Shown here: positions 18,991 to 28,141 of the stretch, one piece after another
Layout: the number at the start of each line of letters is the position of its first letter
Position numbering within the stretch: the first letter of the stretch is position 1
NCBI GenBank assembly: GCA_947259395.1
Contig: CAMYMN010000012.1
Coordinates: 1 to 64,000, forward strand
Reading direction: 5' to 3'
Length of the DNA stretch: 64,000 nt
Source: an uncultured Gammaproteobacteria bacterium
Lineage (GTDB): Bacteria > Pseudomonadota > Gammaproteobacteria > Arenicellales > JAANXG01
Position numbers and translations under genes: made by a program
Notes under the pieces: model-generated
Databases searched by the model: none
What the model was told of the DNA's origin: nothing
The model's input: only the letters and a program-made list of their open reading frames with translations

Positions 18991-19527
18991 TTAACGATTG
19001 TTTTCCTTCAGACCGTTCTCAAGCTCATAAATTCGCTGTCTAATTTGAGCGGGAACGGGCGCTTTCTGGTTTGTTTGGTAGTTGAACGTCACCACCACGC
19101 CATCACCTTCGGCGGCGACTTTGTCGTGCCCCTGGCTGACGGCAAGATATCGATGCGTAAAACGATCTTCTCCCAGGTCTGTCACTTTCGCGCCCACCAA
19201 CAAGGTGTCTGGATATGTCACTGGAAACCGAAAACGACATTGGGTGGAGGCAAGGATCGGACCGACACCGGTCTCGCGCAGGTGATCCATGGCATGGATC
19301 CGCTCAAAGTACTCGATCCTGACGCTTTCAAAGTACTGGAAATAGACGATATTGTTGACATGTTGGAATGCGTCCATGTCGCCCCATCGGACGGGGACAG
19401 TGATTACGACAGGATATCCATTAAGCGACTGCGACACGTCGGGCTCCAAAGATGTTGTTACGCACGAATAGAACTCGGGACATTCGCGTTCATTGGTCCT
19501 CGTCTCACCAGACGTGGCCATTGGCAT
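18991..19527 (-). CDS. Acyl-CoA thioesterase, hotdog fold (YbgC / 4HBT-like)
   Basis: The hotdog core begins VPVRWGDMDAFQHVNNIVYFQYFESVRIEYF, with the 4-hydroxybenzoyl-CoA thioesterase active-site pattern (the Asp in WGDMDAFQHVNN). It continues through GVGPILASTQCRFRFPVTYPD and ends in a short helical tail. It probably hydrolyses acyl-CoA thioesters in the cytosol. The start is uncertain: frames open at 19605, at 19527 (MPMATSGE) or at a TTG nearer the domain, and the leader before the fold is unlike the family. The gene stands alone on the minus strand. Confidence 0.82.
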   Translation of the reverse strand: MPMATSGETRTNERECPEFYSCVTTSLEPDVSQSLNGYPVVITVPVRWGDMDAFQHVNNIVYFQYFESVRIEYFERIHAMDHLRETGVGPILASTQCRFRFPVTYPDTLLVGAKVTDLGEDRFTHRYLAVSQGHDKVAAEGDGVVVTFNYQTNQKAPVPAQIRQRIYELENGLKENNR

Positions 19528-19605
19528 GGTGTGCAAGTATATGATACCAAGCCGGCCGATGACGCGAGAAATCATGAAATCGCTACTGTCAGCGGCACCC
19601 CGCAC

Positions 19606-20009
19606 GGTGAGCCGTCATCGCGGCCCACGGGTGGGCAGTACGTATTCGACGCGCAACACAGCCGACTTTGTCGCAAAAAATCAAGACCACTTAACGATGT
19701 TTGGCGGCGGGCGGTGCAAGCAATTCGAAGACCCAGTCCATTGGACACCGTCCCACCACAGGGCACTGGTTGCAATCAGCGTCTCCAGGATCGATATGAA
19801 TATAGGGGCGGGGTCCATTGCCGCCAACGACCGGCCTTTTTTGATGCCGGGAAATGACCTAGGATTAACGCCAAAGCACCGGCTCGAATAGCAGCCGGTA
19901 CCGGCATGTCGCAAGTAGGCCACAACCGAACGGCACATGATAGGCCGCAAATTTGAGGCAGCTCTGAATCGACAGTAATGTGTGAGTTGTGAATGAACAT
20001 GGTGAAACG
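19606..20009. other. Intergenic, no convincing gene
   Basis: About 400 bp between a divergent thioesterase and the M48 protease. It contains only short overlapping frames with unlikely composition, and a perfect 12-bp palindrome, GCCGGTACCGGC, at 19894-19905 about 105 bp upstream of the protease ATG. This could be an operator, but nothing more can be said. Confidence 0.4.
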
Positions 20010-21461
20010 ATGGGTAGAGTGAAAAAGTATATTTCGTTGGCGCTTGTCGCATTGACAATCGTCATGTTGAGCACCGGCTGCGCCACCAATCCGGTGTCCG
20101 GCGAAAAGGACTTTGTGTTGATGAGCGAGGATCAGGAACTGGAAATGGGTCGCCAGTATCATCAAGAAGTGCTCGAACAGATGCCGGTCTACGAAGATCC
20201 CGAATTGCAGGCCTATGTAAACCGGATCGGACAGGAAATTGCCGAAAAAAGTCATCGGCAAGGCTTGATCTACCGATTCACCGTCCTCGACTCACCGACG
20301 GTAAATGCCTTCGCGCTTCCGGGTGGGTACATTTATATCACCCGCGGTATCCTTGCCTACATGAACTCCGAGGCGCACCTTGCCGGGGTATTGGGTCATG
20401 AGCTTGGCCACGTCACCGCACGTCATTCGGTGCGTCAGCACAGTACCGGTACGCTGGTACAGATCCTGGGGGCGGCAGCCACCGTAGCTACCGGTAGCCG
20501 CGCCGTGGGGGACCTATCCAACACGCTCGGCGGTGCGCTCGTCAGCGGCTATGGCCGTAAAATGGAACTGGAGGCCGATCGACTGGGCGCTGAATATCTG
20601 GCGAACACGGGTTATGAGCCGGACGAGATGATTGGCGTAATCGGTATCCTAAAATCTCAAGAGCAGTTCGAGATCCAGCGCGCCAAGGAGGAAAACCGCG
20701 AACCGCGCGCTTACCACGGCTTGTTTGCTACACACCCTGCGAACGATCGTCGATTACAGGAAGTAATTGGTGCGGCGAAGAGATTTCCAAGTTCGGGAAC
20801 CAGATCCGATCGGCGGGATGTATTTCTGCAGCATATGGATGGCTTGGTATTCGGGCCGGGCGAAAATCAGGGCGTGCTGCGTGGGAATCGGTTCTATCAC
20901 CGTAAATTAGACTTCGCCGTTGAGTTCCCTTCGAACTGGCGGGTTGAAAACCAACCGGATCGGTTGTTGGCAATTTCCCGGGACAATGACGCCATGATGC
21001 AAATAACTTTACAGGATTTGAATCGCCGGCAAACGCCGGAGCAGTTTCTACGCAACGAGTTCGATGGGCTGCGTCAAGGTCAAGCGCTCAGCACCGAGAC
21101 GTTCCCCGCATATTCCGGTGTCGCCCAACTAAATACACCGTTTGGACGAAAGCATTCACGGGTTGCTACCGTGTTTCACGACAATCGCGCCTTCATCATC
21201 GCGTCGGCGAGCCAACAAGGATTGGTTAACCGGCCGTTTTTCAATAGTGTCCGTAGCTTCAGACGACTGCATCCGAACGAATATCGTCTTGCACAGTCGC
21301 GGCAAATCCAGTTGGTCCGTGCTAGACCCGGTGATACGTTCGCGCAATTGGCGCGTAATTCTAATTTAACCAATTACGCCGAGGCGCAACTACGGCTGCT
21401 CAACGATATGTATCCCAGCGGTGAGCCCAGACCCGGACAGTTGATCAAGATCGTTCGTTAG
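20010..21461 (+). CDS. M48-family metalloprotease lipoprotein with LysM-like C-terminus
   Basis: The ATG at 20010 puts the signal at the very start: MGRVKKYISLALVAL then lipobox LSTGC. An alternative ATG at 19989 adds seven residues. Mature residues include the zinc motif HELGH (about 130-134) and the third ligand in LEADRLGAEYL, as in BepA/LoiP/YfgC-type proteases. The last 50 residues (VRARPGDTFAQLARNSN to PGQLIKIVR) look like a LysM-type peptidoglycan-binding module. It is probably an outer-membrane-anchored periplasmic protease for outer-membrane protein quality control. Its 3' end overlaps the convergent DUF2784 gene by 17 bp. Confidence 0.9.
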   Translation: MGRVKKYISLALVALTIVMLSTGCATNPVSGEKDFVLMSEDQELEMGRQYHQEVLEQMPVYEDPELQAYVNRIGQEIAEKSHRQGLIYRFTVLDSPTVNAFALPGGYIYITRGILAYMNSEAHLAGVLGHELGHVTARHSVRQHSTGTLVQILGAAATVATGSRAVGDLSNTLGGALVSGYGRKMELEADRLGAEYLANTGYEPDEMIGVIGILKSQEQFEIQRAKEENREPRAYHGLFATHPANDRRLQEVIGAAKRFPSSGTRSDRRDVFLQHMDGLVFGPGENQGVLRGNRFYHRKLDFAVEFPSNWRVENQPDRLLAISRDNDAMMQITLQDLNRRQTPEQFLRNEFDGLRQGQALSTETFPAYSGVAQLNTPFGRKHSRVATVFHDNRAFIIASASQQGLVNRPFFNSVRSFRRLHPNEYRLAQSRQIQLVRARPGDTFAQLARNSNLTNYAEAQLRLLNDMYPSGEPRPGQLIKIVR

Positions 21462-21825
21462 TGTTAACGCGCCGGCGCCAAAAGACCCACGCATAGATAA
21501 GAATATTGAACGCGAGTAGCAATGTGCCGAGGACGAGTTGCATCTCGTGAGTGAGGTGATCAGGGTAGATAATCGGTACAATATAGTGCTCAACGAAACC
21601 CCCGCCATACTCGGGAACGCCAGCACGTCGTAACAGCCAGTTTTCCAATGGCGTCAACGGGCAAATCCATGCGTTCCACTCCAATAAAACACCCCATATT
21701 AAAGCGGGCACATGTAGCCATGCTAAACGGTTCCAGAATACGACCAGCAAACCGCCAAACACAACGAATATCACGAATATCAGATGAGCAACGAATGCGA
21801 TGTCAGCGAGCGAGCGATAGATCAT
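21445..21825 (-). CDS. DUF2784 family membrane protein
   Basis: 126 residues with three or four membrane helices (about 6-28, 32-50, 95-115). DUF2784 hallmarks: LADIAFVAHLIFVIFVVFGG, WNAWICPLTPLENWLL and the EYGGGFVEHYIVPIIYP segment. The function of the family is unknown. It is a small inner-membrane protein encoded alone. The family assignment is firm. Confidence 0.85.
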   Translation of the reverse strand: MIYRSLADIAFVAHLIFVIFVVFGGLLVVFWNRLAWLHVPALIWGVLLEWNAWICPLTPLENWLLRRAGVPEYGGGFVEHYIVPIIYPDHLTHEMQLVLGTLLLAFNILIYAWVFWRRRVNTNERS

Positions 21826-21835
21826 CGACGATGTA

Positions 21836-21866
21836 ACCCGTATATTGCATCAAGGCGCTCCGCCGC
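21836..21866 (+). repeat. Dispersed intergenic repeat, copy B
   Basis: Starts AACCCGTATATTGCATCAAG and then diverges. It is closest to copy C (32138); both share CCCGTATATTGCA. It lies just upstream of the DUF2784 start, in the 226-bp gap before the gene ending at 22052. Confidence 0.5.
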
Positions 21867-22051
21867 TATTATCGGCCGGCACTTTGAAGGATCCAATATG
21901 GTCATTTCCAGGACGATACAGTCAGGGTCTCCGGGATTCCTGTGATGAATAGCGGCGGGGCTATCCCGTCGAATGTACGGGCCACGATACCATCGGTGGG
22001 TCAAGTTGGGCGTGGAAACGCGCCGAAATGTGAGGCATTATGAGCCTGCGG

Positions 22052-23722
22052 TCAAGCGGCGCCTTTATGCTGAATATCGGCGTTGAGTTCCGTATTTTGC
22101 CCGGTAAGTTTTTGAACGATGTCAAAATCGACCCAGTCAAGGTGATTAGTCGCGAGCCTGATCTTGGTCGGCTGAATAAGCAAGGATTCATCGGCGCTTT
22201 CCATCACGAAATGATGTCTGACTTTAGATACGTCCTTCGGTACTATCAGGCTGCATTTGATCTTTTTGTCTTCCGGTATTTTTATCAATACTGCGAGTTT
22301 TGGCGATTGATCCGTATTGTTGCTTGACCGTGTGAGCACATCCTGAATCGACACCGCTTCCGCGACGGGCCCAAATTTATATACACCAATTGTAATTTTG
22401 TTGGCTTGATCATGGCGCATCCACCGCACCACGCCTACGTCCCAGGCATCATCTTTTTTCGTCGGACGACGCACCGCAATTAACTTACCAATGAGATTGG
22501 CTACCGGTGCAGTGCTTTCTTTTGTTAATTGCACACCATTTGCGCTTTCGTCAACGCAGCTCCATTCACCCAGATCAGTCGGGCCCGAGTTTGCGCGAAG
22601 TTTCTGTTTTCTAAATACAACGTTTTGTATGTCGTTACCTGTACGTCCACTGCAACGGAGTTCCGATTGTCCATTCAAGAAGTAGGTCACACCATCAAAA
22701 CCATGGATCATTAGTCGTTTGTCGTTGATCGCTAAACGCATACTTTTACGTTTTAGCTGTCCTCCCCAAGATGTGATGAGACGATCTAATAATTGAAGGC
22801 GATCACGATCCTCAACCTTGGTGTTTTGACGGCCATGTTCCCTGAGCCGCAGGTCGAGACTTTGAAATTGATCGTACAACGCGATGACTAGTTGTGTCGT
22901 ATCAAGCACCAAATATTGCTCCGGATCTTCGATCTGATCTTTCGCCTGCATCGCATGAGCCGGCTTGTCATCATACAAATTGACGAGGAACTGGCACTTG
23001 CCCGACGGTACAAAAGGCGGAGCCACTAATACGGCATGTACGGCCAATTGATTACAGCGATCATGAATCTCATCGATCTCTCCGTGCGCGAACTTGTATG
23101 GATCGAGAGCCGCGGTCAGAAGGATCTGTTTATAAACATGGGTTATTGTGGTTTGCGGTTTGAATGCGTTGAACTGGTCCGTGACCGGAAACTTCAACAA
23201 ATTATCTTTCTGCGCTTTCTTAACTAGTTCATGTATCGCCAGCCATACACCCTTGGGAATCGGATGATAAATGCGATATGCGTCGCAACACACTTCACTA
23301 AAATACAGAATTGCGCGATGTATCGCCATCGCATGACTGGGCTTATCATATCGGTTTCCCGTTAACACAAATGACACCGCTGCCCACGCGTAACCCATAG
23401 CGAGCAAGTTGTGTATCTTCGAAAGCAATGATATTTCCGTGCGTGAAGATTCGGAGAGCGGAAGTTGTGAACCGGTCCGCCGATCGGTGAGGCGGTAGCT
23501 GATTGTTGACAACGCTTCGCGGAAAGCTTCTAACACCTCGAGACGCCGCCGTGCCGGCATGTCTACGGTGTTCATAGTCGACAACATCGACTTTATTTCC
23601 GCGGCCGCTCGTGGAGCATCCGACGCCGGCAGATTTTCTAACCAGGCCTTTGCATCGGAACGCGAGATCGGAACAATGTGCTCACCAGGTAGACGAGCGT
23701 GATCTTGTGTGTGATTAGACAA
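22052..23722 (-). CDS. Large cytosolic protein with PilZ-like C-terminal region (possible c-di-GMP effector)
   Basis: 556 residues without signal or membrane segments. Residues about 1-320 are helical. Residues about 390-480 are beta-rich, with a layout reminiscent of PilZ-like domains: WSCVDESANGVQLTK, IGKLIAVRRPT, WDVGVVRWMRHD and IGVYKFGPVAEAV. A classical RxxxR plus D/NxSxxG pair is not clearly present, though DESANG is close to the second motif. Similar long proteins in gammaproteobacteria are sometimes annotated as c-di-GMP-binding; that is recollection and weak. It stands alone on the minus strand, divergent from the DUF6394/K+ channel pair. Confidence 0.65.
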   Translation of the reverse strand: MSNHTQDHARLPGEHIVPISRSDAKAWLENLPASDAPRAAAEIKSMLSTMNTVDMPARRRLEVLEAFREALSTISYRLTDRRTGSQLPLSESSRTEISLLSKIHNLLAMGYAWAAVSFVLTGNRYDKPSHAMAIHRAILYFSEVCCDAYRIYHPIPKGVWLAIHELVKKAQKDNLLKFPVTDQFNAFKPQTTITHVYKQILLTAALDPYKFAHGEIDEIHDRCNQLAVHAVLVAPPFVPSGKCQFLVNLYDDKPAHAMQAKDQIEDPEQYLVLDTTQLVIALYDQFQSLDLRLREHGRQNTKVEDRDRLQLLDRLITSWGGQLKRKSMRLAINDKRLMIHGFDGVTYFLNGQSELRCSGRTGNDIQNVVFRKQKLRANSGPTDLGEWSCVDESANGVQLTKESTAPVANLIGKLIAVRRPTKKDDAWDVGVVRWMRHDQANKITIGVYKFGPVAEAVSIQDVLTRSSNNTDQSPKLAVLIKIPEDKKIKCSLIVPKDVSKVRHHFVMESADESLLIQPTKIRLATNHLDWVDFDIVQKLTGQNTELNADIQHKGAA

Positions 23723-23880
23723 CGGTTACACCCCCACAGTGCCGGTAGTTGTCGGGTCCTTTTTATGTTTTAAGTATAGACCGTTTGTGAGATATTCGTG
23801 GCGGCCGGATTGTGGCCCATCAAATTGTCAAATAGAACTAAATAGAAACAGTCGCTTATATAGTATACCGGGAGCAAACT

Positions 23881-24264
23881 ATGAACCTGGAAAAGGTTAT
23901 TTTCGCGTTTTTTATAACCCTCGCCCTGACCTTGAACTTCGGGTTCTTTATTGGCGAGATCGACAATCCGGCGCATCACCACGCTTACGAGCTTTTCGCC
24001 GCTATCGTGGTAAGTGTGATCGCGACGATTATGAAGTTCGGCGATCGCAGCCAGCTCGGTGCAGTGCTGCTGGCATCCAGCCTAGTGGCGGATCTTCAGT
24101 TGATTGCTGCAGCGTTGTTGTGGGGGGCCGCGGTAAACACCTTGGACGGCGGCCTCTCTTCAACAACAATGGCAAGCATCGTTTCACTATCGGGTGGCGC
24201 GCTGGTCGCGAACATCGTATCGGTGATCCTACTCATCACTGAAACAGTGACGTCACGACGCTAA
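23881..24264 (+). CDS. DUF6394 family small membrane protein
   Basis: 127 residues with four predicted helices (about 5-25, 36-55, 60-82, 98-120). The conserved opening is LNFGFFIGEIDNPAHHHAYELFAA. It is 9 bp upstream of a K+ channel gene on the same strand; this pairing suggests an accessory subunit or co-regulated partner of the channel (inference). A Shine-Dalgarno-like GGGAG lies 7 nt before the ATG. The whole protein is inner-membrane. Confidence 0.8.
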   Translation: MNLEKVIFAFFITLALTLNFGFFIGEIDNPAHHHAYELFAAIVVSVIATIMKFGDRSQLGAVLLASSLVADLQLIAAALLWGAAVNTLDGGLSSTTMASIVSLSGGALVANIVSVILLITETVTSRR

Positions 24265-24273
24265 GACAAGGCA

Positions 24274-25986
24274 ATGGAGATACCGACTGTTTTCTTCCTG
24301 ATTCTTCGGCGACTCCGAAATCCGCTAATTATTCTAGTGTGCGTGTATGCCATCGCGGTATTCGGGCTGACCTTGATCCCAGGGGTTGACGATCAAGGAA
24401 GGCCGTGGCGAATGGACTTCTTTCATGCCTTTTATTTCGTGAGTTTCATGGGGTCAACTATTGGCTTCGGAGAGATACCCTATCCATTCACCGATGAGCA
24501 ACGATTTTGGGTATTGATATGCATCTATATCTCAGTGTTCGCATGGTTATATGCCATCGGTACCGCGTTGGCCATGGTACAGGATCCGGCGTTTCGTTAC
24601 GCGGTAACCCACAACTCCTTCGCCCGCAACGTGCGTCGCATTGTTGAACCGTTTTTTCTCGTTTGCGGTTACGGGGACACCGGGCATTTGTTGGTGCAAG
24701 GCCTGGTTGAGAGGGGTCTTCGCGCGGTGGTGTTAGACCGTGATCAAGACCGCATTAACAACCTAAAACTCGCCAATCTAGATATTTTTGTTCCTGGTTT
24801 GCTTGCTAACGTTGCGGATCCAGCTAATTTGCTCACCGCCGGCCTGCAGCATAGACGTTGTGTTGGTGTGGTGGCGCTGACCGACAATGATCATGTGAAT
24901 TTAAAGGTCGCGATTACCAGTAAACTGTTGAACCCGGACTTACGCGTCATTTGCCGATCTGAGATACACGATGTCGGCATCAATATGGAATCCTTCGGCA
25001 CCGATGAGATTGTAAACCCATTCGACCTGTTCGCAGATCGTCTCGCCATGGCGCTTCACTCTCCCGCCACGTACATTATTCATCATTGGTTGACCAGCGC
25101 CCCGGGATCGCAGCTGACGGAGCCCTTGTTTCCACCTCGCGGTCAATGGGTGTTATGCGGTTACGGAAGATTCGGTAAAGCCGTACAGCAATACCTCTCA
25201 TTCGAGGGCGTTGAGGCGACCATCATCGAGGCCGATCCGGCAAAGACAAACGCCCCCGCCGACGCGATTTTGGGGCGGGGTACCGAGGCAGTCACTTTGC
25301 GCCAGGCTGGAATCGAGCAGGCCGTGGGTATCGTGGCAGGTACCGACGACGACGCCAATAATCTATCCGTCATTATGACCGCGAAAGAATTGAACCCGGA
25401 GTTGTTTACCGTCGCTCGACAGAACAGACAAGAGAACCAAGCAATCTTCGGGGCGGCGGATCTGAATCTGGTCATGGAACGAAGCGACATCATCGCGCGC
25501 TTCGTGATCACCTTGATCACCAACCCGTTATTGGCGGAATTTTTAAGGGCAATAGACACCGAAGATGATGAGAACGCAGCAAATGTGTTGGCCAGTCGCA
25601 TCAGTGGGCTGGTCGGAGAAAACGTACCGCTTACTTGGACGGTGGAAACCACCAAAGCGGCCTCCCCGGCCCTGGCAATCCGTTTGTTCCAGGGCGCTAC
25701 CGTGAGCGTGAACCAAATCATGATCGATCCCTCGGATCGTGATCAGTCGCTGCCGTGCATACCGTTGTTGTTAAAACACGCGGGCAATAACCAGCTGCTG
25801 CCGGATGGGGAAACCCCATTGACGCACGGTGACCGCATCTTGTTCTGCGGCCACCGGACCGCAGCGCGGCGCATGGCCGCCACCGTGGTGAATTACAACA
25901 CGCTCGCCTACGTGACTGGCCAACCGCCGGTCGACGGGTTGCTGGGGTGGCTGCGGGCTAAATCGGCCGATACTGCGAAGACTTGA
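24274..25986 (+). CDS. Potassium channel protein with two RCK/TrkA-N domains
   Basis: 570 residues. Two helices flank a pore loop with selectivity filter TIGFGE (about 62-67), a GYGD variant. Two Rossmann RCK domains follow: VCGYGDTGHLL (about 130) and LCGYGRFGKAV (about 293), the latter followed by VEATIIEADP. A TrkA-C-like segment ends the protein. It is probably a ligand-gated (nucleotide- or ion-sensing) K+ channel of the inner membrane. The filter replaces the common GYG with GFG, which is still compatible with K+ selectivity. Translation is likely coupled to the upstream DUF6394 gene. Confidence 0.9.
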   Translation: MEIPTVFFLILRRLRNPLIILVCVYAIAVFGLTLIPGVDDQGRPWRMDFFHAFYFVSFMGSTIGFGEIPYPFTDEQRFWVLICIYISVFAWLYAIGTALAMVQDPAFRYAVTHNSFARNVRRIVEPFFLVCGYGDTGHLLVQGLVERGLRAVVLDRDQDRINNLKLANLDIFVPGLLANVADPANLLTAGLQHRRCVGVVALTDNDHVNLKVAITSKLLNPDLRVICRSEIHDVGINMESFGTDEIVNPFDLFADRLAMALHSPATYIIHHWLTSAPGSQLTEPLFPPRGQWVLCGYGRFGKAVQQYLSFEGVEATIIEADPAKTNAPADAILGRGTEAVTLRQAGIEQAVGIVAGTDDDANNLSVIMTAKELNPELFTVARQNRQENQAIFGAADLNLVMERSDIIARFVITLITNPLLAEFLRAIDTEDDENAANVLASRISGLVGENVPLTWTVETTKAASPALAIRLFQGATVSVNQIMIDPSDRDQSLPCIPLLLKHAGNNQLLPDGETPLTHGDRILFCGHRTAARRMAATVVNYNTLAYVTGQPPVDGLLGWLRAKSADTAKT

Positions 25987-26053
25987 GCTAAGGTATTAAT
26001 TTTACTCAGTTATTTACCACCGCTGCAAAACGCTGCCGCGCTGCAAGCGAATC

Positions 26054-26082
26054 TTGACTTTACCAGGTGCCCACGCTATGCT
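26054..26082 (+). promoter_or_regulatory. Sigma-70-like promoter of the phasin gene
   Basis: TTGACT at 26054-26059 and TATGCT at 26077-26082, spaced by exactly 17 bp, upstream of the phasin ATG at 26144. The predicted transcript would start near 26089. Confidence 0.5.
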
Positions 26083-26143
26083 GCGTTGCAGCAATTGTTG
26101 CAGTGCACAACTTATCAATTTTTGAAACAGTAGAGAAACGATC

Positions 26144-26512
26144 ATGCAAAACCAGGCCCTAAACTCGGTACAAAACGCCGTGGAAACTGCTTACCAAACA
26201 ACCAAGCAGGTGGTTGATATCAACGCCGCTGCGTGGGAAGGCCTCATCGAGAAACAGCTCGAGGTCATGAACCAAGCGGTTGATTTCGGCGTCAAGCAGT
26301 TCAAATTACTGGGAGAAGCCAAAGACGTGAAGACCACGCTGGCCGCCCAGACCGGACTGATCGAAACCGCCGCCGAGCAGGCAATGACCAACGTACGCGA
26401 TGTCGTGAAGATCGCTAACGAGGCACGCACCGCCTATGACAAGCTGGTGAAGAAAGGTGTTCAGGATACGGTGGCCGCGGTCAAACCCAAAGCAGCCAAA
26501 AAAGCGGCGTAA
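26144..26512 (+). CDS. Phasin family protein
   Basis: 122 residues, helical, with alternating hydrophobic and charged residues: ETAYQTTKQVVDINAAAWEGLIEKQLEVMNQAVDFGVKQ. The tail is Ala/Lys-rich (VAAVKPKAAKKAA), as in granule-associated phasins. Phasins coat polyhydroxyalkanoate granules, so the cell probably makes PHA; no synthase lies in the window. It has its own promoter (26054) and a strong terminator (26548), so it is monocistronic and probably highly expressed. Confidence 0.88.
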   Translation: MQNQALNSVQNAVETAYQTTKQVVDINAAAWEGLIEKQLEVMNQAVDFGVKQFKLLGEAKDVKTTLAAQTGLIETAAEQAMTNVRDVVKIANEARTAYDKLVKKGVQDTVAAVKPKAAKKAA

Positions 26513-26547
26513 TAGATTCTACAGGCTCAACTCTCTCCTCCTAAGGT

Positions 26548-26583
26548 GCCCCCACAGCGCCTCCCTGCTGTGGGGGCTTTTTT
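26548..26583 (+). terminator. Rho-independent terminator of the phasin gene
   Basis: Perfect 10-bp stem (26548-26557 GCCCCCACAG with 26568-26577) and a 10-nt loop, followed directly by six T residues. It lies 36 bp after the phasin stop. The following 280 bp up to the SDR gene contain nothing I recognise. Confidence 0.93.
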
Positions 26584-26867
26584 GGCTTGCCGGCGCCGTT
26601 CGTGTATGAACGGCAACGTTTTTCGCGTTTCGTCATCGCAAAGCCGGAGCGATCACGTCACGATTTCCAGTACATACGTCACGCTTGACCCCCCGTGTAG
26701 AATCGGCACCACTTGGTGAGACATGCGGGCTAGGTCATAACCGGAACAACCAATGCGTCGGCACAATACGCATCCAAATACTGTCATACAATGATCGATC
26801 TCGAGAACATATCGGTCTTCCAACATTAATTTCTAGTAAAATTGCAAGAAATTGTTGTCACCATCAT

Positions 26868-27569
26868 ATGAACAGCAAACTTACCGTCATTGTCGGCGCC
26901 GGGCCAGGTAACGGTCTGGCATTCGCACGTAGATTCCATGCTGAGGGACATCGTGTCGCAATGTTGGCGCGTCACGCAGAAAACCTCGAGCGACTGCGTC
27001 AGCAGCTACCTGAAGCGCACTATTTTTCTTGTGATGTCAGCGAACCAAAACAGATCCATGAGGTATTCACACAAGTACGCGAACAACTCGGCACCATAGA
27101 TACCCTGATATACAATGCGGGCGCGGGTGTGTTTGGTAATATTGAAGACATTACCGCGGAACAGTTCGAAGCCGCTTGGCGCGTAAACGCCCTAGGTTGC
27201 TTTTGCTGTGTCAAGGAAGTTCTTATTGATATGCGTGATGGCGCACACGGAAACATCATCGTCATTGGTGCGACGGCCTCCGTGCGGGGTGGCGCGGGTT
27301 TTGCGGCATTTAGCTCCGCCAAAGGGGCGCAAAGAAATCTTGTTCAATCCATAGCGCGTCATTTGAGCCCGTATGGTATCCACGTTGCATATGTAATTAT
27401 TGACGGTGTCATCGATATGCAACGTACTCGTAAATACTTTCCCGACAAACCAGATGAGTTCTTTTTACAACCTGATGACATCGCAATCACTGTGTTTCAT
27501 CTAACCAGGCAACCTCGATCTGCTTGGACATTCGAGTTGGACATGCGTCCGTTTAAGGAAAACTGGTAA
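26868..27569 (+). CDS. SDR-family protein with Phe at the catalytic Tyr position
   Basis: The ATG at 26868 is preferred over the longer frame opening at 26685, because MNSKLTVIVGAGPGNGLA is the normal SDR start (233 residues). The Rossmann motif is GAGPGNGLA, the nucleotide-binding Asp is in CDVSEP, and NAGAG is present. The serine region is IGATASVRG. The usual YxxxK reads FSSAK, so the active-site Tyr is replaced by Phe while Lys remains. The segment YGIHVAYVIIDGVID matches a subgroup of such variant SDRs. It lies 5 bp upstream of a YciA-like thioesterase gene, probably in one operon. Dehydrogenase activity is doubtful. Confidence 0.85.
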   Translation: MNSKLTVIVGAGPGNGLAFARRFHAEGHRVAMLARHAENLERLRQQLPEAHYFSCDVSEPKQIHEVFTQVREQLGTIDTLIYNAGAGVFGNIEDITAEQFEAAWRVNALGCFCCVKEVLIDMRDGAHGNIIVIGATASVRGGAGFAAFSSAKGAQRNLVQSIARHLSPYGIHVAYVIIDGVIDMQRTRKYFPDKPDEFFLQPDDIAITVFHLTRQPRSAWTFELDMRPFKENW

Positions 27570-27574
27570 GCCCG

Positions 27575-28006
27575 GTGAGCAACAACAACACGACACAACA
27601 ACACGCAGCTGCCCTTCCCCGCGATCATGAACCTGTGATCCGTATCATTCCACTACCGAAGGATACCAATCCCGGTGGTGATATTTTCGGAGGTTGGATC
27701 ATGTCTCACGTTGATCTCGCTGGCGGTGTGATTGCGGCGCGACGCGCAAATGGGCGCGTAGCTACCATCGCGGTTAACTCGTTCACCTTTAAAAAACCGG
27801 TATTAGTGGGAGACTTGGTCAGCATTTATGGTCACGTCATCCGTGTGGGTAATACTTCGATCACCGTCGCGCTCCAGGTGTTCGCAGAGCGCCGCTGGCT
27901 AAGCGGTACACCTGGCGGATGTGTTAAGGTGACAGAGGCCGACTTGACCTATGTTGCGATTGATGAAAATCGGCGCCCACGCCACATCCCGCCCGACCCA
28001 GAGTGA
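27575..28006 (+). CDS. Acyl-CoA thioesterase, YciA-like hotdog
   Basis: 143 residues, GTG start 5 bp after the SDR stop. Hotdog/YciA features: NPGGDIFGGWIMSHVDLAGGVIAARRANGRVATIAVN, then FKKPVLVGDLVSIYGHVIRVGNTSITV. The family hydrolyses a broad range of acyl-CoA esters. It is probably co-transcribed with the variant SDR upstream; together they suggest acyl-CoA or lipid metabolism. Length and motifs are normal. Confidence 0.88.
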   Translation: MSNNNTTQQHAAALPRDHEPVIRIIPLPKDTNPGGDIFGGWIMSHVDLAGGVIAARRANGRVATIAVNSFTFKKPVLVGDLVSIYGHVIRVGNTSITVALQVFAERRWLSGTPGGCVKVTEADLTYVAIDENRRPRHIPPDPE

Positions 28007-28141
28007 ACCGACCATTACCCGGGTGGGGCAATCAATGAAGGGCGGTAACGATCTGCAGTGTACGCGATCCGGCCGCTGCTTAGCATAATACTGTTCCGTT
28101 GCGGTGAAACCCTAGTGCCGCCGCGATAAACAACCGCACTC

